From Strongylocentrotus droebachiensis (lineage: Eukaryota > Echinodermata > Echinoidea > Camarodonta > Strongylocentrotidae): a DNA stretch of 64,000 nucleotides. The stretch covers positions 496,001-560,000 of the forward strand of contig JAVYIG010000410.1 in NCBI GenBank assembly GCA_035222895.1, given 5' to 3'. Positions 1 through 12,955 of this stretch are shown here, piece after piece. The notes under the pieces were generated by a model. The model saw only the letters and a program-made list of their open reading frames with translations. It was not told where the DNA came from and ran no database searches. The translations under genes were made by a program, and so were the position numbers. How positions within the stretch are numbered: position 1 is the stretch's first letter; each line of letters starts with the position of its first letter.

Positions 1-1388
1 AAACAAACACTTCCTACAGCTTATTTAGTGCCTATTCACACGACAGAAACTTCTTTCAATAAATCGTTCTTTAAAAAAAGTGTGTACACATACAATGGCC
101 ATGTTGCACAGGAGGAGTGTGCATGGGTCGAAATATTAGAAGGAACATTGTTTGGAAGCCAATTCGGAGTTGAACAGTGCTGTTCTATGTGCTGAGGACC
201 TGAGGTGCTGATCGTCATGTCATACAGCACATGCTCATGTTTTAGACCCCTCAGTGTTCAGTTCTTGTATGGTACCATGTTCACACGTCATATTAATCAT
301 GATCTTAAAAAACAAAAAAATCCCTTCATAAAAAATACCAAAACATCTTTATCACAGCATTAACACTAGAAAACCATAACTTTGTGAATTGGTCATTTTG
401 CAGAAAGAAATGGCAATTAAATTTATTGAAACAAAATTCAATTTCGTGTAAGTTGTGATCATGTGATTATGAAACCATTGTGCATCTGAACCATTTAAAA
501 AAATTGGTAAACATTACATGCACTCCCAAAGAGTTTTCATATTTTACAACAGCCTTCAAAGGTATGGAATTACCATATGAAATATTGTCATCTGCTGATG
601 CCAGATTTTAGGCCTTATAACTCTATGAGCTTTTAAAACGGCTTAACACTCTTCTGGCTTTTAGCAGACGTATAATATCCCTCATCTGAACAGGAGTGGA
701 AGTATCACTTTCCATTCTTTCTACTCAAGTACAAACTTGAGAGAGACAAGACAACAATGACAGAATTAGCAAGCAGAAAAAGATCTAACATGAACCTTTG
801 ATGTTTTTTAGTTCACTCATCCTGCGAAGATGTACAAACTTCTATTGTAGCAGTTTATTTTTTATTTTGAAATGACCCATGGCTTTTCAGTTCTGTGAAT
901 TCTTCCTTCTAGCTCGTAGACTGTAAGCCAATATGTTTACAATAATATGAATAGTCTTACATCTAGGTAGTTCTAAATTCCATCATTGTGCAAAGATCAG
1001 CTTGAATGAAACATTATAAACTTAAATCTTCTTCTTCCGGTTAAGTACAGTATTTAACTCATAATAAATCTCATGTTGTGTATTTATACGATACATACTG
1101 TACATGTAAACCTTAATAGGCTGTAATATTTAAAACGCAATTTCCTGCATACCAATTTCCTGCAGATGGTTGGTCATCTATTGGAAACATCTACTCTATA
1201 CATGCTGATGCATGGTAAACTCTGAGGAGTTATCTAAAACTGCACATGATCTCACAAATGTTATACATGCAGTTATACAGCATAATGATACAGAGTTTGA
1301 ACCAAGACAGGACATAGCTTGAAATTGGGCAAGGAAACTTCTATTCCTTTCAACCATCCTCCAGAACTTCACGACTACACATAACTTA
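1..1388. other. Intergenic, no gene seen
   Basis: AT-rich sequence with scattered poly(A)/poly(T) runs and no open frame with coding character on either strand. The only long frames are short and interrupted. I see no RNA gene here. Confidence 0.6.
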
Positions 1389-1877
1389 GGGTGCGTTTAT
1401 TGACCAAATTTTTGCCTAGAATCAGGTTTTTCAAACGTCTTTCAGGCAAATTTTGAAGGTGATAAACGCAAAGCCTGTTTTAAACGTCTTTAGATATGGG
1501 CATATCTAAAGACGCAAAAAGGTGCGTTTTGAATGTGACATACAGCCAGAATCACGTTTCTGAGAGATGATAAACGCAAAGCTGTTTTGAACCCCACATA
1601 CAAATCGGACCTTCCCAGGCTAATTTCCGATTCGGAGATAGCGTGCCATGTGTTGTTGTACAAGCATACATGTACGTGAACTCGTCCATCTAGTTGACCT
1701 CCGAGAAAAAGTCTGCTTCCCGGGTCAAACGGCGCAAAGCAGCTGCACAGAGACAAGGCCTTTATTTTGAATCGTGAAGAGACGATAAACGCGACATCCC
1801 GCAAATCACGATCAGTGGGGTTCGATAGTGGTGTTCGATATGTATATATCCAGTGGCTAGACACGATAAACGCACCC
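1389..1877. mobile_element. PIF/Harbinger-type MITE
   Basis: A 489-bp non-autonomous DNA transposon. The ends are inverted copies of GGGTGCGTTTAT, and the element is bracketed by TTA at 1386-1388 and 1878-1880, the 3-bp duplication typical of PIF/Harbinger. Related GATAAACGC motifs recur inside it, and a palindrome sits near 1484-1511. It has no transposase frame; the long minus-strand frame crossing it is chance. The family assignment rests on TSD length and end sequence only. Confidence 0.7.
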
Positions 1878-2650
1878 TTAAATACATCAAGGCAAGTGTC
1901 ATATAGGCCTATATGTACAGTCACTATGAATATACACCAGTGACAGGCATAGACGGCTGACTTGTACAGAGACTAGCATGTTTTCAAGGCAGTATTACAC
2001 TGTACAAGTGCATTCAGCAATTCACTTAATTTAATGAAATTACAGGGCTAGCAGCCTAGCGGGGCACCCAGTTCATTCTATTTAAGCTTGTACGTTTTTC
2101 CTCGCCCTAGTTTACTTTGGATATTAAAGATTATCTTCACTTCTAATAACTTTTTTTTTCTCCTGATCGGTTGACTTTAATAGAAGTCTCATTATATATC
2201 ATATCTTGTCCGGACCAAAAAGTATAAACAAATTAACAGGACCTTTTACTTCAAACCACTTGAAAAGCATGGGGCAATATTTCTCTATTTTAGTCTATCA
2301 TTCCTGGGGGCCAATTTCTTATGTTAGGAGTTGGGATTAATGATGAACTCAAGTACATTCTCCAGCTTCCGGTCAATAAGGTTGGGTATGTATTCCCATC
2401 TTTCTTTGATCATTACTCAGTTGGATGTTTAATACATGTTCCTCTTCTACCAAAGTCATAACAAATTTACATTTCATTTATATTGATCAATATATGTTTT
2501 TTGTTGTTGCATATTCTGACCGAATATCATTTTAATATTCAACTTTGTATCATCAAAGCCTTCGGTACAGATACAGTGTTCCTCAATACTAAACAAAAGT
2601 GTGTATTAGTTCTATCTTTAATACTGGTAAAGTTAGTTTCTTTTTTTCAG
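1878..2650. other. Intergenic, no gene seen
   Basis: AT-rich sequence ending in a pyrimidine tract and AG that could be the splice acceptor of the next entry. Nothing else recognised. Confidence 0.5.
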
Positions 2651-2844
2651 GTAAAAAAAAATGTCCCTTGCCAAGAATACCACTAAATCTGCATCTCTAC
2701 CTATACCCAGATATCGAAGTACAACACCTATAGAACCTAACGCTACACAAACAATGAGGTTGGAAAACCAATACAACATCCCCATCATGAGCATACCGAA
2801 CTACACTCTAAAGGAAACAAGAAAAAGCCACAGAAATACAACTG
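2651..2844 (+). CDS. Candidate coding exon, unknown product
   Basis: An acceptor-like T-run plus CAG ends at 2650, an ATG lies at 2661, and the frame stays open to a donor-like CTG|GTAGGC at 2844/2845. It would encode about 61 residues, basic and Ser/Thr/Asn-rich, containing the segment MRLENQYNI, and leave in phase 1. I do not recognise the product. I could not find a matching upstream or downstream exon, so this may be a chance frame. A spliced transcript would settle it. Confidence 0.25.
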
Positions 2845-3850
2845 GTAGGCTGATTTTCTTGGCACACGGCCATAGACCCACTGTGACATGAACTTGACAT
2901 TTACCTGTCGCCATCGCTAGAAGATATCCAGTGACTCCTTGACTGTCAATAGAGACGCTACAAGAGACAAGCAGACCCAGATTTGACGACGACTTCTTTT
3001 CTGCATGGCTGAACTTCTGTCAACAGAATTGGTGTCTGAAAAAGGTTACAGTTTGCTGAACTGCTTTGAGCTTCAGAAAATGTTTCACTTCTGCTCTGAT
3101 TGATGGGAATGTGATATTTTTGTTGATAACAAGGTATGTAGCAAATATGTGTATATTCATTCACAGTGATAATACATAAATGTCGCAAAATATAAGGAAA
3201 ATGTGGTGAATGCATCTATAGATATTATTTACTTTTGTATTCTTATTAAATTGAAATAAAATCTGAACATTTGATAAAACTATCGGTATGTAAAATTAAC
3301 TTGACACTTGACATATAAAAGAAGAACCTGGGAATGATAAGTACTTATAATGCTTTGTCCAATTGCACAAAACAACAAAATCTATATATGCTTATATGTA
3401 ACGATGGATAACAAAGTAGCAGTTAGGCAAGATTATATAAGGAAAACAGTACATTAAAACAGACAGCACTTTGTGTACATGCCCATTGAATACTATTAAA
3501 GCCTATGATAATTTTGACTAGAGTCTGGAAAAGTGTACTAAACCAAAATACAAATTAAACCCAATGGACTAATGAAAGGTTTCCCACATATAATATTGAA
3601 TCAACATTGATAAAGCAGCGCTACAGTATTTAGTCTGTGGATGTATGTCATATAACTCATGTCCTATTAGACGAGAATAGCATCTCATTGCTATAGGTAT
3701 TTCTATAGACGTGTATGATGTAGGGATGTATGTTGACTGTAATCATTCCTGACATAGATGATCTCCCAAGACTCTAAGATGCACATCCGAGATGAGAGAT
3801 AACCTTCCCTTGATGATTGAACGGAGGAATGATTCTAATAAACAAAATAT
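2845..3850. other. Intergenic, no gene seen
   Basis: AT-rich sequence. The 85-residue minus-strand frame at 2958-3215 has no splice context or recognisable motif. Nothing else supported. Confidence 0.5.
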
Positions 3851-4520
3851 ATTGGGCTTGAAAGATGCCAGGATGTACATGTACAAGGAGTTGCACCGTG
3901 GAAATTAGGCTTAAAAGAAGCCAGGATGTTCATGTACATGGAGTTGCACTGTGGAAATTGGGCTTGAAAGAAACCCATGGTCGCTTGACTTTTGCAATAC
4001 ACCAGTTTACAGTTGTGTGCGCCATTTTAAACAAAGCCAATGACCTCGAGGTCATGTATTTATGCGTAAATTAAGATTGCGCCCATGCAAATTATGATGT
4101 GAGTGCACAGCGCAGCGCGCAGGCAGTGATGTCATCGTTTTCAGATGAACATGTATTGTTGCGTCACAGTGAAAAGATTACACTGATGACATGGCCTAGT
4201 TAAATTTATTTACTCGATCATGCGCTCACATCATAATTTGCATATATGGGCGCAATCTTAATTTACGCATAAATACCAGAGGTCAGAGGTTATTGGCCCC
4301 AATTTTGGGGCCAATGACCCGAGGTCAACTGTCTGCGCATGCGCACTGATACAACTGTAAACTGGTGTATTCTAAACACACTATATTGGGCTTGAAAGAA
4401 GCCAGGGTGTGCATGCATGAACATGGAGTTGTAGTGTGGAAACTGTCCTTAAAAGAAGCCCATCAATGCTTGTACATTGGCAAAAACATAATTCATTGTG
4501 CGTAAAAGAAGCCAGGATGT
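3851..4520 (+). repeat. Degenerate minisatellite, about 53-bp unit
   Basis: Repeated units of the type GGCTTGAAAGAAGCCAGG followed by ATGTNCATGTAC and GGAGTTGCACTGTGGAAAT. Two clear units span about 3851-3970, interrupted by a MITE (4000-4367), and further decayed units follow to about 4520, with a last trace near 4675-4695. Confidence 0.65.
4000..4367. mobile_element. Tc1/mariner-type MITE inside the minisatellite
   Basis: Inverted ends CACCAGTTTACAGTTGT and its complement are each flanked by TA (3998-3999, 4368-4369). The arms pair over well over 100 bp, including a shared GCGCAATCTTAATTTACGC-like block, so the element is a large imperfect palindrome. It carries no coding frame of its own. 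It splits the surrounding minisatellite, so it inserted after that array formed. Confidence 0.65.
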
Positions 4521-5150
4521 AAAAAAAACACATGAAGTTCCACATGTTCATGTAACCTAGGCAACAAAGAAGCCCTCTTTGCTTTAATCAGTACAATAGG
4601 GGGGTGCAGTATATAAGGCCTTTATAACACTGGCTTTATAAGAAGCATTTTACTGCTCAAAATAATTACATTTAGGCTTGAAAGAAGCCAAGGGAAGCCT
4701 GCCTTATGTCAATATCAATATCAGCCTATATCTCTAATAAACATGAATATCATTACTAAAAATAAAATAAGAAATTCGTTCTCTTTGACAAGGCTTGCAA
4801 AAGAAACCTTAGTGCTCATTAGCAGATAATTGGAAGCCTATTTTTCTCACACACCCTGCATACAGATCAACACTTGGGGCAGGTGTAGAGCATAATTAAT
4901 GAGGAAGGGATAATGCGTTTGTATGCATGCTACCCTTTCAGACTGGAGAACAGCACACAGAAATTAAGAAAAAAATGACAATGATGGCAAATGCACGATG
5001 AGATGTTGAAAGAGGTATTTTACATGACCAAGCAAGAATACAAGTATCAGAAATAGAGAGAGAGGTTAGGTTAATATTCCTATGTTTAAATGTACATGTA
5101 CATCCTCTTTGATGATCGGACTGCTACGTAAATGTATTTTCATATTAGGC

Positions 5151-5314
5151 CGTGTCACACAGAAAAATCCCTTGAAAATTCCTGTCAAGGGAGAATTTTC
5201 TTGCTTCGTTAGAGGATTTTTGAAGGGATAATTGATTACAGACAGCAATTAAGAGGATAACTAAAATCTGGATAAATAAATCCAGATTTTTGGACTCTGT
5301 GTGATGTGACACCG
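5151..5314. mobile_element. Short inverted-repeat element
   Basis: Imperfect inverted ends (left CGTGTCACACAGAAAAATC; right end complementary, with a short insertion) enclose about 120 bp. No target duplication could be defined, so MITE status is tentative. Confidence 0.35.
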
Positions 5315-5612
5315 TCTATTGATAAAATAAATTAAACATGTTCAAGTACTCAATCTATTGAATGTATCTCTCTCTCCCCTCTCTCTCTCTCTCTTTCTCT
5401 CTCTCTCACCATTCATGCTATCACCCACTCTCTTACATCTCTCTGGAGGCTTATGTACAGTACATGTCCATGATTCTGTGTACTCTATATGTATAGTTCA
5501 TGAGCTACATGTAGGCCCGAGAGTGATGAGCACTATACGTGTAAAGACAGATAACCGCATGTCACGCAGGAAACGCTTCCACATCTGGAAACGGAACAGA
5601 CTAATGGAAGCG

Positions 5613-5619
5613 AGAAAGC

Positions 5620-5665
<46 letters not shown>
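5613..5665. repeat. (GA)n microsatellite
   Basis: Alternating GA run. A CT-rich stretch at about 5369-5408 lies upstream. Frames running through both are low-complexity and not genes. Confidence 0.9.
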
Positions 5666-5669
<4 letters not shown>

Positions 5670-6079
5670 CTGGAGATGAGCGCTTTTAGAGGAAGATTGG
5701 ATTGCTTCTCTCAAGCTCTCATTTCCTCCGCGCTTGATCTTCAACTGATCTTCAAGCAGGAATGATTCAATATTCAGTATCTCTCAAACCCGGCCGCTAG
5801 CCTAAATATAGGCAAGCATTTAAAGAGCCTATCCCCACGGCTCAAGTGTCATATATAATATTGCCTTGGTCCTGCCTCCAGCCATCGTCAGATGATGATC
5901 CCAAATTCCAAGTTTTAATAGATATTTAAGTCCACTATATACATGTCATTTATGAGAAATTACTGTTTGGGTAGGTAGAAATATTTGCTGCACTACAATT
6001 ACTTGAACTTTCTAGAATTTGTGTCATTAATGAGCTAAAAATATGTACATTTATGTAAGTACTTTGTACATGTACATTT

Positions 6080-6176
6080 CGTCCCTATTTTCACGAAGTG
6101 ACGGTAGTGAATGATAATCCCATACAATTTGCGTGCGGATTTTCCTCACTACCGTCACTTCGTGAAAACAGGAACG
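6080..6176. repeat. Near-perfect hairpin, 31-bp arms
   Basis: Arms at 6080-6110 and 6146-6176 are almost perfect inverted copies (core TTCACGAAGTGACGGTAGTGA), separated by a 35-bp loop. Likely a very small MITE; no clear target duplication. Confidence 0.6.
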
Positions 6177-7196
6177 ATTTATGTAAGTATTAAAAACTCC
6201 ACATGTAGCTCAATTTACAAAACAAAACATTGTTGTGTCATAGAGGGAATAGCAGAGCGGAAGGGTCGTGCAAAACTGAATGAAATCCATACGCAGAAGT
6301 ATGGGAGTGTGAACCGCTTAGGCGCTTAGCATGTAAGTGATGCAAGAATTGAGGTCTGAGATTTGCTAACTGAAAAATTATAGAATATATTTAATCTAGT
6401 GGGAGGGAATGAACTGAAGTAATTAAAATCAACTGCAGAACTTGTGGCTAATAGCTAAAATCACGATTCATAGTGATATACTGTAAAGTATGCCATGATT
6501 GTGTCATATTCTCAAGAAACATGTACCCTGTATCAAGAAAAATTAAATTTTCAGGTACATCTGCTTAAAAGATTACAAAACTTGGTATGGAATGGATAAT
6601 TCAGTTAAATTAACTGCATGTTATACAAAACAAGGAGAGTGTCCTTAATTGGTGTACAGCTGTACATGCCAGCACACTTTAATGAATGAGCTAAAGTACA
6701 CTTACTGTGCATGTATGTACCATACATGAACCATATTCCATAGACCTATTAACGACATGTAGTACGGGCGTGCGACCAGGTATTAAAAAGCCTCATATCG
6801 ATCCGTCATCTCACAGACAGAGCTGGTGCCATTACCCAAGCAGGGAATTGAATTGTGGATGCACGGCAATGCAAAAATATCAATAACACTCTCCACTTGC
6901 AAAGTCTGATTTTACATGCTGCTTTGCATGCCTTTTTGTTTGATTACAACAACAAAAAACAATTAAAAAAAAAACACTTTTATGTTCCATACACATTGTT
7001 TCTGGTTCATGTATAATGGCCATGGTGACACTATACAAGGGAATTAGTAGCTGTTGCATATTCAAACCTTGCACGCAGCAGTAATGAAACTTGGTGTCCG
7101 ACTGAAAACTTGCTGCCAGAGACTCAGAAAGCATTCTGTGTTCAGAATTTATGATGATGACTTGTCCTAATGGACAGTTGTCATGAAGTGGGTGAA

Positions 7197-7249
7197 GGGT
7201 GTGTGGAGGGTGTGTGGAGGGTGTGTGGAGGGTGTGTGGAGGGTGTGTG
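7197..7249. repeat. 11-bp minisatellite
   Basis: Nearly five tandem copies of GTGTGTGGAGG. Confidence 0.9.
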
Positions 7250-9619
7250 CAGTACGTATTGACCGGTCAGTCTTAAAACCTACATTCAGGCAAATAACAG
7301 AATGGTGTCAAATTCCCAATAAGAACCTACAGTATGACGACAGTATGCCTTTAAAAAGGCACAAAGTGCATTCAAATTCAACAACACGTGGTTTGTTTCA
7401 ACATTATTAGTGCAGGTATACTGTACATCTACATCTACATAATAAATAGGACACTCACACGCAATCTACATTAAGGTGAAGGTCCAATTTATGTGCACAT
7501 GTGCATACACGTTTTCCTGGATTTGTACATGTAGACATTAAGTAGATGATCTAGTGCATGCTTTGATTACAATCTACATGTACGTACTTGGTTTACATAC
7601 ATGTACACATGCACGTGCAACGGCAGAAGAGATCTACAGCATAATTTTTCGCTATCTTCTGTCTTCGATCTCATTGTGATTTGATTTGATGTGCAATATT
7701 ACATCCAGGCAATTTAATCAATTCAATCTTCATTCCACCCATTCAAAGAAGAAATCTTTAATAGTTCAGAGACAGCTAAGCATTTCACTCCTACAATCTA
7801 TACGATTATAGAGTTATGGCCCATCTGGCTCTCAACAGTATGCAATGTCACACAATTCCTTGATGTAAACTTTCACGGGTTTGAAACAAAGTCCAAACAG
7901 TCCGATGACATTGGTTTCTGTTTGTTTTTAATGAGCCTTTGATAATAATAATGAATTGGAAATGATCACACTCTCAGCTGAAAATGAATATATGGTAAAC
8001 TCATTACACCATGTGTTGTTAGCAATGACCATGAAGCCAATCAATAGTCACAAAGGACGTACACAACTGCCAATTTCACTTGCTGCTTTGGTCCCTGTTA
8101 ATTGGCTATTTATTGGCCTAGTCATACACGTCCACAGACATACATGTACAGTTGTACATGTACATGTGTACATTACAATGTAAATGTTTAGCCTTGTGAG
8201 TAAATGCCAGCAAATTGATACGCAAGGTAAAATGCCAAAGTCACACAGTCTATGGGAAAGGTTAATGAAATCTGTCTCTATTGAGTCTACAATGTGTCTC
8301 AACGGTTGCCAGCAAGAAGACGATACTGCCACTGGCAATACATGTACATAGCTCTTACGACCTTCTGGCAGGCAGCAGATGAATTCACCTTGGACTGATT
8401 TGAAATGTCATTATCTAGGTCTACATGTTCACGTGAAGGCCCACATGAATGTGGACGCCAGTAGAGGAAACAAAAATGAATGGAAGCACGGAGTGGCTAT
8501 GGAAACCTTATAAAAAAGAATAAATTAGCTCTGATTAGAAACAAACTCTGGATTTTTTTCTCCATCCACAATCTAAGAAGAGTTCATGTGAACCAAATGT
8601 AGCAGTTTACACTGAATTTCATCTATCTCTCTCAAGATGTACCAATTCAGATTCCAGGTGAATTTAATTTTAGTCCTTCCAAATAATCAGTGAAAAAAAT
8701 GATCCTTTATTTGACAGAAACATAAATACATCGTATGTACAATTTTACACGGTGCAGAAAATGTTGTAATGTGCAGGCTTTAATCTGATGTACGTGAAAG
8801 ATGGAAGAGGTTGGTTGGTCTTCAATCTTCATACAGTGTAGTAGTAGTAACTCTAAGCCCATGACATTTTCATAAAGGAAGAAAACAATCCCTCAGCCCT
8901 GTAGCCAGGCAACAGTTTTGGCTAATGTCAATAACTCCTTGGTCTGAAATATACTTAAACCTACATTTGTAAGGCTAAACCCTATATATGGGCCTACATA
9001 CCTACGCAACAAGACAGAGCTGCCTAATTGCTTGGCTATAATAAATCTTATATCTGGCTGCAGAGAGGATCTTCAAGGATGTTCTATTTATTTATAGATG
9101 AGAGATATTTAATAACACGTTTTATAAAAAAGTGCACTTCCTCATCTTTCATGCAGAAGATATTGAGTTTCATATTCAAAAAATATGTTTGAAGATATAT
9201 TGATCCATCCATCATTGTACAATGCATGGACATCATAAACAGAAGTGGTGCACATGTAAATCGATGCTTGGCATTATGCGCCAGAGACACATGGGCCCCA
9301 AATCAATGCCCCTGAATTTTTATATTTTACAAGGTGATTCAAGCATATACAGAGTTACACACCCTAACTATTCCTATCTGAGCCTCCTATGAACAAAAAT
9401 ATTGTGGCCCCCTGTCTAAAAATCAATGACAATCTTCAAATTTCACCACCTAGTGGAGAAGTACTCAATTTTCATTGCCACAGATGATCTGTACAAACAC
9501 ATGTACATAACTAAAAAGAAATAAAATGATATTTTTTTTGAACTTATCACCATGACTATTACCAGTTTTCATTTGTAGTCCTGTAGTGAAGTACATTGTA
9601 ATGTCATACATATAGGTAT

Positions 9620-9776
9620 TAAAACCCACCTCTCTATAAAGGCCACCTGTATACATTGGTCTGTATTTTGTTCCCTCATTTAAAAATGTATTGTAGAACC
9701 TGTCTAGAGAGGCCACCTGCCTACAGTGGTCAATTCTTTTGTTTCCCTTGGTGACCTTCAAAGACAGGTTGGACTG
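9620..9776. mobile_element. Diverged TA-flanked MITE, CAGTCAAACCTGT family, copy 1
   Basis: The right end reads GACAGGTTGGACTG followed by TA, and the body shares the GGCCACCTG and GTTTCCCTTG motifs with copies at 47176-47314 and 51118-51272. The left end is degraded. Probably a Tc1/mariner-type MITE. Confidence 0.5.
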
Positions 9777-12199
9777 TACAATGGTGGGTATGAATAGTGA
9801 GTGCTTTGAAACAAAGTACTGTCAACCATAGAGATGGTCTTCAGCCATTCATTATGGGACCAAGGGCATCCTCTAGTGGAAGTCCAGTCAGTCACGCTAA
9901 CTAGCACTTGATGCTATGGTTTTGCCATTGAGAACATCTGTTGGCCTTTCATTGGTAGACAAATTAGCATCAGGGAAAGGATAATGAGTTGCCTGGCCAT
10001 ACCACAACAAATACTAACCAGATCGATGTCCACTCCACAATCAACATACAAGGTCATGTGTCAAGTCCTTAAATGTGAATTGTGAGGGTATTACACAAAA
10101 GTCAATACATCAATAATATTCCTTTCTGTGAGCTGTCAGCACAGTTATTTTTGGATGTATCCAGATAACCACAGCGATTCATGAAGACACTTGATTCAAA
10201 ACAAATCAAATGGCCAATTTAACAAACCATGTTGCAATGAAATGGGTCAACCGATTTCGCTTTTCCTGAATTGTATATGTCAGAATTTATTCATAAACAC
10301 ACTCAAGGACGCACTTTTCAAACATCATCACAGCATATCTTCTAGCTGTATACAACCAGTAAACATATGGAAACCGATTCTTCATAGCATTGATAAGCTC
10401 CTGTTCTGTGGAACTCTCTACCCTTAACAATTAGGAATATATCTTCTCTCGATACTTATTAAGAAACTCCTAAAGACTTATATTCTCTTGAAGTTGTGTT
10501 TTATTTTTCTGTAATATGTTCATATTCAATTTTAAAATGTTAGGCACACAGAGAATTAAATTGTAATTATCATGTGCGATACAAGTTCAATGTTATCATT
10601 AATATCATGTAGATGAAGCAGTGCTTACTTCTTAATTTAAGAACACATGTCACAGGACCCCCCCCCCTCCCCGCCCGCCCCCAAGAAATAAAATAATTAA
10701 AGTAATAACAAATGACTGAAGATCTACATTTAATAAGTTCACATACTGTACATGACAATCTATCACTGTAGATCTAGACTCAGGGTTGGTTCCCACAGAA
10801 ATTCAATGACTTTCCATGTCCTTCCCTGACCAATTTTTTGCCTTTTTTCCATGACTAGATCTATAAGTACCATTTTATTATGACAATAAATATTAAAGAA
10901 TAAGAATTAGTGATGATATCAATGCTTGAATGCTTGAATACCATAGCCACATACATGTACGGCGCACATCCCACTACCTATTTCCATTATTTTCCATGAC
11001 TTTGTGAGATTTGTCTTCTTCTTCATTTTCCATAACTTTCCATGACTTTCAGAAGAATGTTTTCCCCATGAATTTCCAGGTTTTTCAATGACTGTTGAAA
11101 AGCAGTCAAAGACTAAAATCGAATTCTTTGCTTGAGTGTCAATTGTAAACAATTTCTTTGTTTCTATCCTGATTTACATGCATGCCACATAATATGTACA
11201 GCTAAATTGCCCATTGCATGATGAGTTTATGACGTAATTAACAGGACAGTCAGCTGTCAAATTAGGACACCCTCTTTGCAACTTTGTTATAAACACAGGC
11301 AATTGCTTCACACATGCATGTGGTTTAAAACCCCCTAATGATGTGATAATTCAGATTTACTATCCAGGATGTGGTCCAGTTTATCCCATTAGCTTATAAC
11401 AAGTCTAAATTACCACTTTGTGTTAATCCCATTTTGAATGTTCTGCTTCAGAGATGAAATCTGCTGTAAAGCCCCTATAATCTACAAGTATTAAGTTTAG
11501 CAATGGTCAAACCAAAATTTACCAAATACTGGGTCACCTGTTTGGATCATGACAGGATATGCTTCAAACTTGAATACTTGTTCCCCCTAACCCCCCCCCC
11601 CCCAAAAAAAAAGAACCCCACACAATTCATAGTTTTGAAATATGTTTTAATAATACAAATTCATTATTCAATGCAAACATCTACATTTATGACCTCCCCT
11701 CCCCCCATAAAACAAAAGAGAAGCTAATTGTTTAAAAAAAAAGACAATGTGGAAACTACAGAAACTAAAAATAGAATTGTATAAATACATGTACATGTGT
11801 ATATTCACTGCACTGAGGAGTTTTCCACTATCTAATAGAGCATTCTATTTCATGTTTGAAAGCTTATACTATGACGTTAATATTGAACCAGAGATCACAG
11901 AGTACATGTAATTACATGTACACTTTGCTTCACTTTCTTTCAATCCCTCCCTCCTCACGATTCTTTACGTAGAGACTGGTAATGCAGGAAGAAAAAAAAG
12001 GATTTTAGCCCCCTCAGTTCACGGGAAACTGTTTTTAAAAAGGGAAACCTAGTATGCATGATACATGCTGGTGAAAATAGAATTATTCCCGACTTCAGTA
12101 GCATCCCACTGTTTTTTGCATGCGCTGCTCGGCTACTCATTAAAACAGCTGACGATCACCTTCCCCCACCCCCTCCGATCCGGAGGCTCTTTAGGCACA

Positions 12200-12310
12200 G
12201 CCGACCGACCGACCGACCTACGCAGGGTCAGGGTATAAATAGCACGCCATCCGAGCGGTAGTGGCGAAGAGAGCGCAAGCAAAGGAGGCTAGCAGCGCAC
12301 TTGACGTCAC
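12200..12310 (+). promoter_or_regulatory. Promoter-like patch: TATA box and CRE
   Basis: A consensus TATAAATAG lies at 12234-12242, preceded by a GACC repeat (12200-12217) and followed by a perfect CRE palindrome TGACGTCA at 12302-12309. The patch is much richer in G+C and CpG than its surroundings. No coding frame or splice donor follows that I can support, so it could be an orphan, transposon or non-coding RNA promoter. Confidence 0.3.
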
Positions 12311-12394
12311 GTAATCAGCGCATGATGAATTAGCAGATGGCCTGCACAGCAACTACATGTACAGTAGGCCGATGGATTGGTGAGAGGAAACAAA

Positions 12395-12904
12395 ACTACA
12401 TGCATGAGAATAGTGTAAAAGAGGAAGAGAGAAGAGGAGGGAAATACAAGAGCCTTTTAAAATAGAATGGAAGAGGAACACAAGGGGCGTGAATAGAAAG
12501 ACGGGGGAGGTCAAGAGAAGGGGAGAGAAGACAAAGACAATGAAGAGGAAAAGGAAACTGAGATGAATAATCAAGGAGGAAGACAGGGCCAGGGGGAATG
12601 GGAAAGAGAGAGAGAGACAGGCAGACAGAAAGACACATATATGTACGGTACATGTATCTATAGAGCAGCATACACACAGACAGAGAGAGAGAGAGTGAGA
12701 GAGGGAGTAACAGGGTAAAATATTAAAGGAAGATGGAGAGATTTACATAATTAATTAAAAGAGAAATGAAGAGAAGACAATTAGTTGAGGGGGAAATAAA
12801 GAGAGGAGATCTAGAGGAGAAGGGCAGGGCAGTATAGAGGAAGGGTTGGGAGAAGACAAGTGTAAAAAGACAGGAAGAAAAAAGAGGAGAGAAAGAGGAT
12901 GAGG

Positions 12905-12955
<51 letters not shown>
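12395..12955. repeat. Polypurine tract with (GA)n
   Basis: About 560 bp in which the + strand is mostly A and G, ending in a pure (GA)n run at about 12908-12953. It creates overlapping Ser/Leu-rich minus-strand frames that are artefacts of composition. Confidence 0.8.

Larger units (their letters stand above)
6177..12200. other. Gene-poor intergenic stretch
   Basis: Apart from the minisatellite and MITE listed separately, this holds AT-rich sequence, ACATGT/TACATGTA palindromes and C-runs (about 10660 and 11588). No frame shows conserved-protein character or paired splice sites, and I recognise no RNA gene. Confidence 0.5.

Noticed and set aside
1490..1924. 144-residue minus-strand frame
   Set aside because: Lies across a MITE and contains no motif; chance frame.
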